DNA from: Verrucomicrobiota bacterium
GTDB taxonomy: Bacteria > Verrucomicrobiota > Verrucomicrobiia > Limisphaerales > VHDF01
Direction: 5' to 3'
DNA: 64,000 bases
Assembly: GCA_016871495.1 (NCBI GenBank)
Contig: VHDF01000003.1
Location: 1-64,000 of the forward strand
Shown: positions 15,797-25,184 of the stretch, piece after piece
Position numbering within the stretch: the stretch's first letter is position 1
Layout of the letters: each line of letters opens with the position of its first letter
Position numbers and translations under genes: made by a program
The notes under the pieces: model-generated
Databases searched by the model: none
Told to the model about the DNA's origin: nothing
Seen by the model: the letters and a program-made list of their open reading frames with translations, nothing else

Positions 15797-17170
15797 TCAG
15801 TTGTGCTTGGCGCGGTAGAAATTCTTCACCGCGGCCGTGGTGGAAGTGTCCGTGACCGTTGCGATTCCCGCGGCGGTCATGGGGACGGACTGAATCTGAG
15901 CCCAACCGGTGAGATCGGCACTGCGATCGATGATGACGGTCGAGCCGGGTTGGGCTTGAACCACCATTTCGACGGAGCCGTTGTCCTTGCGCACGATGCT
16001 GAGGAATTTCGGAGCGCCCAGAAGTCCGGTGCCCCCCGTCGTCTTAAGGCCGAATTCTGTCGCCCGGCTCAATCCGCCTCCCCCCGTGGCTTGAGGAAAC
16101 ACGTTGTTGGCGCGCAAGGAATATCTGAAGAAACTGAGGCTGCCTGAGTAATTCTTGCCGGACTTCAGGGTGCCGCGCGGGATCACGATGGAGGATGCCG
16201 AGGCGGGCAATTCGCGTGGCACACAAATATCCGGCGCAGAAAAAACCTCTCCTCGCTCATCGGAAATGCTCAATGCAATGCTGTCATTCGGACCGACTCC
16301 CGGGATGGGATCCCATTGCAGGGCGAAGTCGGCGTCCGGATTGATCGCCTGGGCGGCGTTGTAATTGGCGATATGAGGAACGGGAGGATATCCGTTGGCA
16401 GGAAGGGCGATGGTTGAGGGAACCGGATTTCCTCCAACCACCGAAAGGAGGTAGGTCCCCGCGGGGTAGCCGACATCCAAGGCCGCTTCGCTGGCGAAGG
16501 GTTGGAAAAAGAAAAATCCGCTTCCGAAGAAATTGGTGAGCGTCCGCGTCGTGCCGGTCGGGGTTTGGAGGGTGGCGGCTGAGACGAGGCCGTTGGCGGG
16601 AGGTTCGACGGAGGCGAGGAACGCCGCCGGAGTTTCCGTTTGAGGTGTCGGTGGACCGGAGTTCGCTTGCACCCAATTCGAAGCTTTGAACACTCCGACT
16701 GATCCGTTCTTCTTTTCTTGTTCGGCGGCGGGACAGGGCGTGGTGGGGCCTCCACCGCCTCCTCCGGTGCCCAGCGAGAAACTTCCACGGAAAGTTGCTG
16801 CGGGGAGTGGATTGCCCGAGGCATCTTTGAAAGCGTTGGCTTGGCCTGCGGTGGGGTTGAGCACCCAAGTAATGGTCGCGTCGGCCGGCCATCCTGGAGG
16901 GTACGTGACCATGAGCGTGGTATCATCCACCCAGGAAAATGAGACGAGGGCCGCATTGACATTCGAGCTCCAGCCAATGGAGGCGGTCGTCCCCATGGGT
17001 TCGTCAAAAGCGAGGATCAAAGGGAAGAGCGAGAGCACTCCTGTTGCGCCATCCTCAGGTTGGGAGAAGATCAGGGACGGTGGTGTGGTATCCGCGGCGT
17101 GGACGCGGTCCATCCTTCCGAAGATTCCGGCGAGAAGGCCGGCGACCAGGGCTAATGACACGATGCGCAT
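15797..17170 (-). CDS. Secreted protein with SbsA-type Ig-like domain
   Basis: The 457-residue protein has a signal peptide (MRIVSLALVAGLLAGIFGRM ... VHAA). Next comes a Big_5/SbsA Ig-like domain, DTTPPSLIFSQPEDGATGVL with LAFDEPMG and FKDASGNPLPAATFRGSFSL. A GTGGGGGG linker leads to an unassigned beta-rich region. The C-terminal segment VQAQPGSTVIIDRSADLTGW ... FYRAKHN is the typical verrucomicrobial tail. It is an exported, probably surface-associated protein of unknown role, with no enzyme motif. It converges with the phosphohexomutase, only 22 nt apart. Confidence 0.75.
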   Translation of the reverse strand: MRIVSLALVAGLLAGIFGRMDRVHAADTTPPSLIFSQPEDGATGVLSLFPLILAFDEPMGTTASIGWSSNVNAALVSFSWVDDTTLMVTYPPGWPADATITWVLNPTAGQANAFKDASGNPLPAATFRGSFSLGTGGGGGGPTTPCPAAEQEKKNGSVGVFKASNWVQANSGPPTPQTETPAAFLASVEPPANGLVSAATLQTPTGTTRTLTNFFGSGFFFFQPFASEAALDVGYPAGTYLLSVVGGNPVPSTIALPANGYPPVPHIANYNAAQAINPDADFALQWDPIPGVGPNDSIALSISDERGEVFSAPDICVPRELPASASSIVIPRGTLKSGKNYSGSLSFFRYSLRANNVFPQATGGGGLSRATEFGLKTTGGTGLLGAPKFLSIVRKDNGSVEMVVQAQPGSTVIIDRSADLTGWAQIQSVPMTAAGIATVTDTSTTAAVKNFYRAKHN

Positions 17171-17296
17171 ATGATGATGAACCCGAATTGGAGGTAGAAA
17201 AACGCGGCCGATAAAGCGCCGCGAGTGGAGATTTGGTAATCGAATCGTCGCGGCGAGTCAATGTCACCCAGCCATTCTGATTTTGCCTGGAACAAG

Positions 17297-17370
17297 GTAG
17301 GGCGCGCACTCCGCTGCGCGCCGAGACCGGCTGTTTTCAAGAGCGGCGTGCAGCGGAGTGCGCGCCCTAC
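17297..17370. repeat. 74-bp palindrome with 26-bp arms
   Basis: GTAGGGCGCGCACTCCGCTG and its complement CAGCGGAGTGCGCGCCCTAC form arms of about 26 bp with one mismatch around a ~22-nt centre. It lies between the divergent Ig-like and CAP genes. The GTAGGGCGCG ends resemble motifs inside repeat family A. Confidence 0.75.
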
Positions 17371-17497
17371 GCATCAAAATGAGAACTGCTGATTTCGCGA
17401 ACACCGCGTTTCTTGCTATTTCCACGTCGGGATTTAGGATACCGGCATGCGCCTCGCTGCCCCTCGCCTTCATCGCGTCGTGGTGGAAAGGGTGGCG

Positions 17498-19588
17498 ATG
17501 CGACCGTGCCTTTGGCCTGTGTGGTTTTGGGTGGCAGCCTGCATGGCCGGACCGTTGCAGGCGGATTCCGCCTGGAAAGTGGCTTCCGGGAATCTTCCAG
17601 CGGCATCGCTTTCCCAGCCGGCGGCTTTTAGGCCTTCATGGGGACCCGCCCCCCGCTGGCCCGTGGGAACGGGGCCTTCATTCCATTCCCGAGGCGGACG
17701 AGCGCTTCCCGCGGAAGGATTCTCGCTTTCGACGATGGATCGAGAGCAAGTCAGAGTTTTCTTTGCCGCGGTTTTCTCAGCCTCGGAAGGTGTCGACATG
17801 GGTTGGACCGGTTTTCATTCCACCGGTGATCCGGGCATGACCAACCCGGATTTCAAGGAGGCGGTGCGGCGGCGGATTAATTTTTTCCGTGCGATGGCGG
17901 GTGTGCCTGCGGGAATCCGTTTTTCCGACACTTTCAATCGCAAGTGCCAGCAGAGCGCGCTGATGATGAGCGCGAATAACGATCTGAGCCATACTTCGCC
18001 GCCGCAATGGCGCTTTTGGACTGAGGAGGGATCGGAAGCAGCCCGAAATGGAAACCTGGCTTTGGGATCCGCGGGTCCGGACGCGATCGTGGGACTGATG
18101 CGGGACAATGGTGGAAACAACACGGCCGCCGGGCATCGCCGCTGGTTTCTTTTTCCGGAAACCCAGATCATGGGGACGGGTGATGTGCCTCGGGTGGACG
18201 CCCACCCTCCCGCGAATGTGACCTGGGTTTTTCCCGATTCGGATACCTCTCTCCAACCGGTAAGTGTGCGGGACGAGTTTGTGGCCTGGCCTCCTCCGGG
18301 TTTCGTTCCGTATCCCGTGATCTATCCGCGATGGTCATTCGGGTTGCGCGACGCGGCATTCAGGGGCGCCACGGTGACCATGACCCGGTCTGGAACGAAC
18401 ATACCGGTCCGATTGGAGGCGGTGCAGGATGGGTTTGGGGACAACGCGATCGTGTGGATTGCCGATAATCAGCCCACCGATACCTTTCTCAGTTCTGCAT
18501 GGCCCAAGCCCGCAAAAGAGGAACCGATTCGCGTGGTGGTGGCGAACGTTCGCTTGAACGGCCAGGTCCGGCGATTCGAATACTTCGTGACGCCCATGGA
18601 TCCCGCCATGAAGACGCCGGGAGCGCCGGAGGCTTCCATCACGGGACCGCAGGAAATGTCGCCACAAATGCGCGGGAATTTTCAGATTCAGACGCTGGTG
18701 CAGGCTACCGGCTACGAGTGGCGCAGTGGCTCTCTGCATCCGGCCGAGCTTGAAGGGGCCGAGAAAGGGTTGGGCGAATTTCAAACGCGGACCTCCCCGG
18801 GATACGCGGTGATCGACTCCGGTTCGCGGCGGACGGGATCGGCCGGATTTCATCTGGTGATGCCCGATTTTGCGAGCCAGTTCCTGACGTGGAAAAAGGA
18901 GTTTCTGTTGCTTCCTGGAGCGAAGCTTCGCCTGCAAAGCCGCCTGGGCATCGCCACGCCGGATCAATCCGCGCGGGTGGAAGTTTCCTCGGACGCGGGG
19001 GCGTCCTGGAGCGTGATCTATCGACAGGCGGGCGCGGACATTCCCGGCGAGCGCAGTTTTGTGTTGCGGGAGATCGATTTGACACCCTGGGTGGGGATGG
19101 TGGTTCAGTTTCGATTTTCTTACTTTTTCGAGGAGGGGAACGCTTATTTTGACACCGACTCCAACCTGGGCTGGTCCCTGGACGATCTGCAAGTGGTGCA
19201 AGGATTGGCGTTGTCGGGACTCCAGGTTTTTCCGGCCGCGGCCGGAGGGACATTTCAGGCGAGTTTTTCGGAAGCCGGTGAGCGGCTGTTGCAGGCGAGG
19301 GGATTTTTGTTTGGAGGATTTCCCGGCGAATGGGGGCCGCCGCACCGATTGATGGTGAGGACGTCTTCGCGCATTGAGATTCGCTCCATCGTGCGATCCA
19401 CCGACGGGCGCATTCGTGTCCGCGCAGCAGGTCCGGCCGCGGGTTCGACGGTGATCTTGCAACGCTCGGAAGACTTGTTGACTTGGAGTGAAGCCTCCCG
19501 AGGGGGGGGCAACGGTGGCGAAATCGAACTCGCTGACGATTCGGCGGGACCGGTGCGCCTCCGATTTTACCGGCTCCTGCTCCCCTAA
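17498..19588 (+). CDS. Secreted CAP/SCP-domain protein
   Basis: The 696-residue protein begins [20 protein letters not shown], a good signal peptide ending near QADS. The start at 17498 is preferred for this reason over 17447. A CAP-like (SCP/PR-1) domain spans about residues 110-260: [40 protein letters not shown] and [14 protein letters not shown]. The His of LSHTSP and the downstream GHRRW match the family. The remainder is beta-rich: [22 protein letters not shown]-like and [20 protein letters not shown] segments recall a MAM/jelly-roll-like domain, with a usual FYRLLLP tail. Bacterial CAP proteins are extracellular and of mostly unknown function. Confidence 0.75.
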   Translation: MRPCLWPVWFWVAACMAGPLQADSAWKVASGNLPAASLSQPAAFRPSWGPAPRWPVGTGPSFHSRGGRALPAEGFSLSTMDREQVRVFFAAVFSASEGVDMGWTGFHSTGDPGMTNPDFKEAVRRRINFFRAMAGVPAGIRFSDTFNRKCQQSALMMSANNDLSHTSPPQWRFWTEEGSEAARNGNLALGSAGPDAIVGLMRDNGGNNTAAGHRRWFLFPETQIMGTGDVPRVDAHPPANVTWVFPDSDTSLQPVSVRDEFVAWPPPGFVPYPVIYPRWSFGLRDAAFRGATVTMTRSGTNIPVRLEAVQDGFGDNAIVWIADNQPTDTFLSSAWPKPAKEEPIRVVVANVRLNGQVRRFEYFVTPMDPAMKTPGAPEASITGPQEMSPQMRGNFQIQTLVQATGYEWRSGSLHPAELEGAEKGLGEFQTRTSPGYAVIDSGSRRTGSAGFHLVMPDFASQFLTWKKEFLLLPGAKLRLQSRLGIATPDQSARVEVSSDAGASWSVIYRQAGADIPGERSFVLREIDLTPWVGMVVQFRFSYFFEEGNAYFDTDSNLGWSLDDLQVVQGLALSGLQVFPAAAGGTFQASFSEAGERLLQARGFLFGGFPGEWGPPHRLMVRTSSRIEIRSIVRSTDGRIRVRAAGPAAGSTVILQRSEDLLTWSEASRGGGNGGEIELADDSAGPVRLRFYRLLLP

Positions 19589-19614
19589 AAACCCGATCGA
19601 AACGACGTGAAACT

Positions 19615-20544
19615 ATGCCTCGAAAACTGAGCTCCATCGCCCCTGACTGGTGGGATTACACGACCCTGGACGACGCGTTGATTCGCGACGCGGCGGCGTT
19701 GACGCCTGAAAAAATGCTGCGGCTTTCACGGCCGGGATTCCAAGTGGTCTTTTTTGACACGCTGGAAGAATTCTACCTGGCCGAGGCCTTGGAGTATGTG
19801 GAGGCGTGGCGGCAATCCACCGAGGACAACCCCGTGGGCCTTTGCGGGCCGATCGGGCCGACCGAGCAATTGCCTTTGGTGGCCCGGATCGTCAATGCCC
19901 TGGGTTTGAACCTGGGGTCCGCGCATTTCTGGGGCATGGACGAGTGGTGTGTGGGAGGGCGGGAAGTGGGCGTCGATCATCCGCTTTCCTTTGAGCGAGC
20001 AGACCGGGAAATGTGCTTTAACCGAATTCGAAGGGAACTTCGCATGCCGGACGCTCACCTGCATTTTCCGAAAGCCGACACCCGCGCCTATCGGGCGAGT
20101 TGGGAGGGGGTCCGGTGCGCCGTGATGCAGGGAGGGCAGGGCGACGTGAAGCACTGGGCTTTCAATGATCCGCTGCCGCGCCGGGGAAAATACCGCCACG
20201 CGCCTCCTTCGCCCGCCGAGTATCGGAAACTGGCCACGCGCGTGGTCGATCTGCACCCGCTCACGATCGCCCAAAACGCGCGCACTTCGGGAGGAGGAAA
20301 CATTTCCCTCGTGCCCACTCAAGCGATCAGCGTGGGGCCGGTCGAAACCTGGAAAGCCGAGCGCGTTTCAATCTGGCACGCCGGCAAGCATGACAATCCC
20401 TTCGGACAGCGCTTGACCACGTTGATGATCGCCAAGCGCGTGGTCGATAGCGCGGTGCCCATGTCTCTGCTGGCGGATCACCCGAACGTGCGCTTCCATT
20501 TTTACCGGGGCGGCATTGGTGCGTGTGAAGTCGAAATGCATTGA
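19615..20544 (+). CDS. NagB-like glucosamine-6-phosphate isomerase/deaminase family protein
   Basis: The 309-residue protein shows the sugar-phosphate isomerase fold of the NagB/RpiA/6-phosphogluconolactonase group. It has [20 protein letters not shown] for the phosphate loop, [15 protein letters not shown] for the 'DEW' active-site segment, [14 protein letters not shown] in place of the usual GiGxdGHiaFNeP, and [15 protein letters not shown] near the end. The substitution of the usual GHIAFNEP core by KHWAFNDP suggests a divergent subgroup. It is annotated as glucosamine-6-phosphate isomerase by analogy, but the actual substrate is uncertain. It starts 27 nt after the CAP gene and 36 nt before tatD. 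Confidence 0.7.
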   Translation: MPRKLSSIAPDWWDYTTLDDALIRDAAALTPEKMLRLSRPGFQVVFFDTLEEFYLAEALEYVEAWRQSTEDNPVGLCGPIGPTEQLPLVARIVNALGLNLGSAHFWGMDEWCVGGREVGVDHPLSFERADREMCFNRIRRELRMPDAHLHFPKADTRAYRASWEGVRCAVMQGGQGDVKHWAFNDPLPRRGKYRHAPPSPAEYRKLATRVVDLHPLTIAQNARTSGGGNISLVPTQAISVGPVETWKAERVSIWHAGKHDNPFGQRLTTLMIAKRVVDSAVPMSLLADHPNVRFHFYRGGIGACEVEMH

Positions 20545-20579
20545 ACCGGGGCCGATCGGGCCTGGCTGCTCTCTTCCTC

Positions 20580-21389
20580 ATGGAATCCTGGTGGTACGAT
20601 ACCCACGCGCATCTGGATTTTCCGGATTTCTCGGGGGATTTGGAGGCTGTTTTGCAACGCGCGCGGGCTGCCGGGGTGAGCCGGATCGTGACCATCGGCA
20701 CCGACTTGGCCAGCAGTGAACGAGCGATTGGACTGACCGGCCGTTACGCGGGATTGTTCGCGGCGGCCGGGTGGCATCCGGGACATGTCGAGGAGGCTCC
20801 TGATGATATCCGGGAAACGTTGCGCACGCTCGCCAAGCAGCCCGGCGTGTGCGCTTTGGGTGAGACCGGGATGGACTTTTATCGCCTGCCCTCGGGCCGG
20901 GGGGGGACGGTCGAGGACGACGCGCTTTACAAGGCCAGACAGGCCCGGCTCTTCGAACAGCATCTCGAGGTCGCGGCGGAAACCGGATTGAATTGTGTCA
21001 TCCACACCCGCGACTCGATGGAGGCGACGCTTGAGATCTTTCGAGCCTATGCTTCGCGTGTGCGTGCCGTGTTCCACTGCTTCGTCGGCTCGGTGGAAGA
21101 ACTGAAGGCGATCATGGACCTCGGATCGCTGGTCAGTTTCACGGGCATTGTGACGTTCAAGAACGCCGCCACGGTGGCGGAGGCGGTCAAGGCGGCGCCG
21201 CGGGAGCGTTTCATGGTGGAAACGGACGCACCTTTCCTTTCACCTGTGCCGTATCGCGGAAAACGGTGCGAACCTGCCTACGCCGCGCTCACGGGCCAGC
21301 GCATCGCGGAACTTCGAGGCGAAGCAGCGGAGGACGTTGCACGACGAACCTGTCTGGCAGCTCACGAATTCTTTCGGGGATTCCATTGA
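20580..21389 (+). CDS. tatD: TatD-family metal-dependent hydrolase (DNase)
   Basis: The 269-residue TIM-barrel protein has every metal-ligand motif of TatD: WYDTHAHLDFPDF (HxH), ALGETGMDFYR (Glu), NCVIHTRDS (His), AVFHCFVGS (His) and MVETDAPFLSPVPYRG (Asp). TatD enzymes are 3'-5' exonucleases on single-stranded DNA and RNA and have been linked to DNA repair and quality control. ATG 20580 (MESWWYDTHAH) is the family start; an upstream in-frame extension is unsupported. It could be cotranscribed with the isomerase gene before it. Confidence 0.92.
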   Translation: MESWWYDTHAHLDFPDFSGDLEAVLQRARAAGVSRIVTIGTDLASSERAIGLTGRYAGLFAAAGWHPGHVEEAPDDIRETLRTLAKQPGVCALGETGMDFYRLPSGRGGTVEDDALYKARQARLFEQHLEVAAETGLNCVIHTRDSMEATLEIFRAYASRVRAVFHCFVGSVEELKAIMDLGSLVSFTGIVTFKNAATVAEAVKAAPRERFMVETDAPFLSPVPYRGKRCEPAYAALTGQRIAELRGEAAEDVARRTCLAAHEFFRGFH

Positions 21390-21407
21390 GCGTCGGCACT
21401 GAGTGTT

Positions 21408-24115
21408 GTGTGCCCTGAACGTTCATCAGGCCATCATGGAGCCCATGTGCTGGCGGCGTTTCTCGGGATGTTCTTCGCGCTGGGGTTGACCGCACAGACG
21501 CTGGTTTTGAACGAGGTCGTCTCCTCGAACAGTTCGGGGCTGGAGGACGAGGACGGCGATCGTCCGGACTGGGTCGAGATTCACAATCCGACATCGGAGT
21601 CCATTGAGCTGAAGGGATACGGATTGAGCGACAAACCGGAGGCGGTTTTCCGGTGGAAATTCCCATCCGTTTTGTTGGGACCGGGAAGATTCCTGGTGGT
21701 CTTTGCGTCGGGAAAGGATCGTTTGTCCGGGCGAATGCTGCACACAAACTTTCGTCTCGGCGCTGACGGCGAAGCCCTGCTGCTCACACACCGGGACGGG
21801 AGCATCCTCGATCGCATTGAGCTTTCCGCGCTTCAGGCGAACCGGTCCTACGGTCGGCATCCGCAGAGTGGGCGTTGGGTCTTCTTCGATCCGCCCACCC
21901 CAGGCGCGAGCAACACGAGTCGATTTGCAGAGTCGCTGCTCGATCCGCCCTCGGCGTCGCACCGGACCGGCCGCTATGACCGGCCCTTCGATCTACAGCT
22001 CTTCGCGGCGGAACCGGGCTCCGTCATCCGTTACACCCTGGATGGATCGGATCCGAGTGAAGACTCTTTGGATTACCGGGGGGCTATTGGCGTGCGCGAC
22101 CGGACAGGGGACCCGGATGTGCTGGCGCGGATCTCGGGCACCTCCACCAACAATCAGCACACCGACGGTTGGAAGCCGCCGCGTGGACTGGTGCGGAAGG
22201 CCACCGTGATCCGCGCCCGGGTATTTCGCGAGGGCGCTTTGCCCAGTCCGGACTGGTATGGAACCTTTGTGGTCGGGGCGTTGCCTTCGACTCGCTTGCC
22301 GATCGCGAGCCTTCAAATCCCGGCCGCGGATTTGTATGACTTTGATCGGGGGATTTATGTTTTGGGCAGGGTTTTCTCGGACTGGCGCCGGTCGCATCCG
22401 GTCGAACCGCTGACGGGCCACACGCCGGCGAACTACACGCAACGCGGGTTGGCGTGGCAGCGCGCCGCCCTGCTGGAATGGTTCGAGCCGGGAGGCCGGC
22501 CTGCGTTCGAGGCCCGCGTCGAGATCGATATTCAAGGCCAGTCCTCGAGGTCATTCAGGCAAAAGTCCTTGGGAGTCAAAGCGAGGTCAGGAACGATGGA
22601 TTACGCGTTCGTGCCGGGGCTCGTTCGGCGGGGATCCGGACATCCGCTTGCTTCTTTTCGAAGCTTTCGATTGCGGAACTCCGGAAACGATTGGGCTTAC
22701 TCGATGTTTCGCGACGCCCTTTGCCATCGCATGATGGAGGGGTTGCCGATCGACGGACAGGGATATCGTCCGGCCGTGGTCTTCCTCAACGGCGAGTATT
22801 GGGGCATCCATAATTGGCGGGAGCAGCACGATGCGGACTCGCTGGCTTTGCACTACGGGCTGGATCCTCGCCGGATCGTGATTTGTCATGGGGCGGGCGG
22901 GCTCGAAGAGGGGCCGGCCGGTGCGGAATCTGCGTATCGCGCGCTGTTGGACTTTGCGAGGACGGCGGATCTTTCGCGGGAGGACCGGTTGCAGCGCCTG
23001 CGGGGGATGATGGACGTTGAAAATTTCCTGCTCTATCAGGCCGGCTCCATCTATCTGGGGAACGCGGACTGGCCGCACAACAACGTTCGCGTTTGGCGCG
23101 ACAGTGCCGTCAGTTGGCCTGTCGTGGCGGAGGCTGGGGAGAAGGCCCTTGGGAACGAGCGCCTTGGTTCAGGGCGGCAATCAGGGGGGATGGACGTTGG
23201 AGATGGTTGTTGTTCGATTGCGATTTGGCGTTCGCGCATCCGTGGAGCGGAGGCGCCACTGACGAGACCCTTGCGGCGGCGCTTTCACCTTCGGGAAGGT
23301 CTGGTTTGGGATTTGACGCGGGCTGGTCCACGACGTTGTTCAGGGGCTTGCTCAAGAACAAGGATTTCGAGCGGGTGTTCATCAACACTTCGGCCGATCT
23401 CCTGAACTCGTGGTTCAAAGAGAACCGGGCGGCGGCGATGGTTGATGAGATGGCGGCGGTGCTGGCACCGAACATGCGCGAGCACTTGGACCGCTGGCAG
23501 ACGGCGGGCTCCACCAACGAATGGTTCAATCAGGTTCGGGGACTGCGCCAGTTCGCGACTCAGCGGCCGGTGATCTTGCGCCAACACTTTGTCAGGCAAT
23601 TCAAATTGGGCGGCTACCAGACCTTGACGGTCGAGATTTCGGATCCGGCGGCGGGCAGAGTGAGGGTCAACCGGTTGATCATCGACCCGAGTTTGCCCGG
23701 GGTGGTGGGGGCTCCTTACCCATGGCGTGGCTGGTATTTCAAAGGCGTTCCCGTCGAGTTGGAAGCCCTTCCGGCCCCAGGCTGGATGTTGGTTCGATGG
23801 GAAAAAATGGGGATTTCTGGCGCCGCCCAGTCGGAGGCCTCGAAGTTCCAATGGGATCCGCAGGAGAATGCCACGTTCAAAGCGGTGTTCGGGCCGAAAC
23901 CGCCGAGCATCCGGAACTGGGTGCGTTCCGGATCAGGCCGATTGAGATTGGAATTGGCGGGGGTGCCTGAACGAACAGTCCGAGTGGAAGCGAGTGTCGA
24001 TTTGCGGCATTGGGAGCCTTTGGGAGAGACGCGGTTCGATGTGATGGGAGAGGCGCATTGGGAGGTGTCGATCGATGCGGCGACCTCCCGTTTCATGCGC
24101 TTGGTGATGCCTTGA
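21408..24115 (+). pseudogene. CotH-kinase / lamin-tail-domain protein, frameshifted
   Basis: The first frame from 21408 has a signal-like N-terminus (VLAAFLGMFFALGLTAQTLV), a lamin-tail domain (LVLNEVVSSNSSGLEDEDGD, RPDWVEIHNPTSESIELKGY), a chitobiase-like segment (VIRYTLDGSDPSEDSLDYRG) and the CotH core (FEARVEIDIQGQSSRSFRQK, YRPAVVFLNGEYWGIHNWRE). It stays coherent through ADWPHNNVRVWRDS. The family continues in another frame with DGRWRWLLFDCDLAFAH, TTLFRGLLKNKDFERVFINT and a typical C-terminal tail to 24115. One -1 (or +2) shift between about 23100 and 23170 joins them into a ~900-residue protein. CotH-like proteins are atypical protein kinases; secreted bacterial versions are poorly known. 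Sequencing error or recent inactivation are both possible. Confidence 0.8.
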
Positions 24116-24254
24116 CGGAATGTTCTGAAACGGTTTGGAGAAGGTCGAATTTCAAGGTGGGCATGGTTGTTCAGCGCATCGTGGATTCAGCGTTGGAGCG
24201 GCGCGGGCGGCCACGAAAGCCGCTCCTTTCGTCGTCTTGCTATTTCAGGCCGCG

Positions 24255-24310
24255 CCGGGGTGCGGGATGGTGAGCAACTTCACCATCAAGTTAGTCGGGA
24301 GGTTCAACCT
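24255..24310 (+). repeat. Dispersed repeat family C, copy 1
   Basis: A ~54-bp stretch with GGGGTGCGGGATGGTGAGCA, ACTTCACCATCAAGTT and GTCGGGAGG. The reverse complement of 29315-29370 matches it at about 85 % by eye. It is in a 600-bp gene-free interval downstream of the CotH gene. Confidence 0.6.
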
Positions 24311-24428
24311 GTTGCAACCGACATCAAGCAACTCAAACTCATCCCGCCAAGGATCCCAACCGGATTCCGTCGTGGAGACGCAGAGGACGGAAATCCGACT
24401 GATGCTTTGTGAATCGCGCGAGCGGCTT

Positions 24429-24509
24429 GGAGTGCGGCAGCCCTCTGCCGCTTTGGAGCGCGGGGTGAATAGGATCGCGTCTGAAAGCGCCAGAGGGCTG
24501 GCGCACTCC
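24429..24509. repeat. 81-bp imperfect palindrome
   Basis: GGAGTGCGGCAGCCCTCTGC and its near-complement CAGAGGGCTGGCGCACTCC form ~26-bp arms around a ~29-nt centre. It is a non-coding hairpin, again of a type with 'GCAGCCCTCTGCCGC' ends. Downstream, at 24554-24582, a CTGTGTGAATCTACGTTCAT motif is another widespread interspersed sequence type. Confidence 0.65.
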
Positions 24510-24719
24510 AAAACCTGGCGGAGCCACCACCACCTTCTCCTTTCCTGAACGGTCTGTGTGAATCTACGTTCATCTGTGGACCCACCTCCCCTCTTCTCCG
24601 CTCCTCCGCGCGCGGTTTTCTCTAGCCCGCACGGCGACCACTCCATCATGATCCTCGGTCAGTCCAAACGTGTGCGAAAGAAGCGGGCCGGCATGAGCGC
24701 GGATGGACCCCCAACGAGC

Positions 24720-25151
24720 ATGAGCAAGAAGACTCCGCGCATCGCCGAACGTATTGAGCGATTTCGAGCCCACCCCAGCGGTTACGATCCGCACTATTTG
24801 GGCTATTTCGATTGCTTCAACGCCGGCTTGTATTACGAAGCGCACGATGTGCTCGAGGAACTCTGGCTCCCGTGCCGCGGACAGGCTGATGACTTCTTCT
24901 ACAAAGGACTTATCCAACTGGCAGGGGCCTTCGTGCATTTTCAGAAGGGTCGGCTCGGTCCGGGCGTGGCACTTTTGAAACTGGCTGTCGGCAATTTCGT
25001 CCGGTATCCGAGTCCGCACCACGGGTTCGACCATCACTCGATCGAGAGACAGATTCAGGCGTGGATCTTGCAAGCAAGCGCCGGAGCATCGGCGTCGAAT
25101 CCTCTCGCCACTGGTCCAGCCCCGCGGCTGTCTCTCGCCTTGTGGAAATGA
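24720..25151 (+). CDS. DUF309 protein
   Basis: The 143-residue protein contains the DUF309 core: YFDCFNAGLYYEAHDVLEEL, WLPCRGQADDFFYKGLIQLA and GAFVHFQKGRLGPGVALLKL. The EAHDvLEelW...FykGLiQlA pattern is diagnostic. The fold is a small all-helical bundle of unknown biochemical function. The start is uncertain: MSKKTPRIAERIERF at 24720 fits the domain best, with in-frame ATGs at 24693 and 24648 as alternatives. It converges with the cysteine hydrolase gene, 33 nt apart. Confidence 0.82.
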   Translation: MSKKTPRIAERIERFRAHPSGYDPHYLGYFDCFNAGLYYEAHDVLEELWLPCRGQADDFFYKGLIQLAGAFVHFQKGRLGPGVALLKLAVGNFVRYPSPHHGFDHHSIERQIQAWILQASAGASASNPLATGPAPRLSLALWK

Positions 25152-25184
25152 GACGGTGACGCCTGGGATGCGAGGTGCTCCGAG

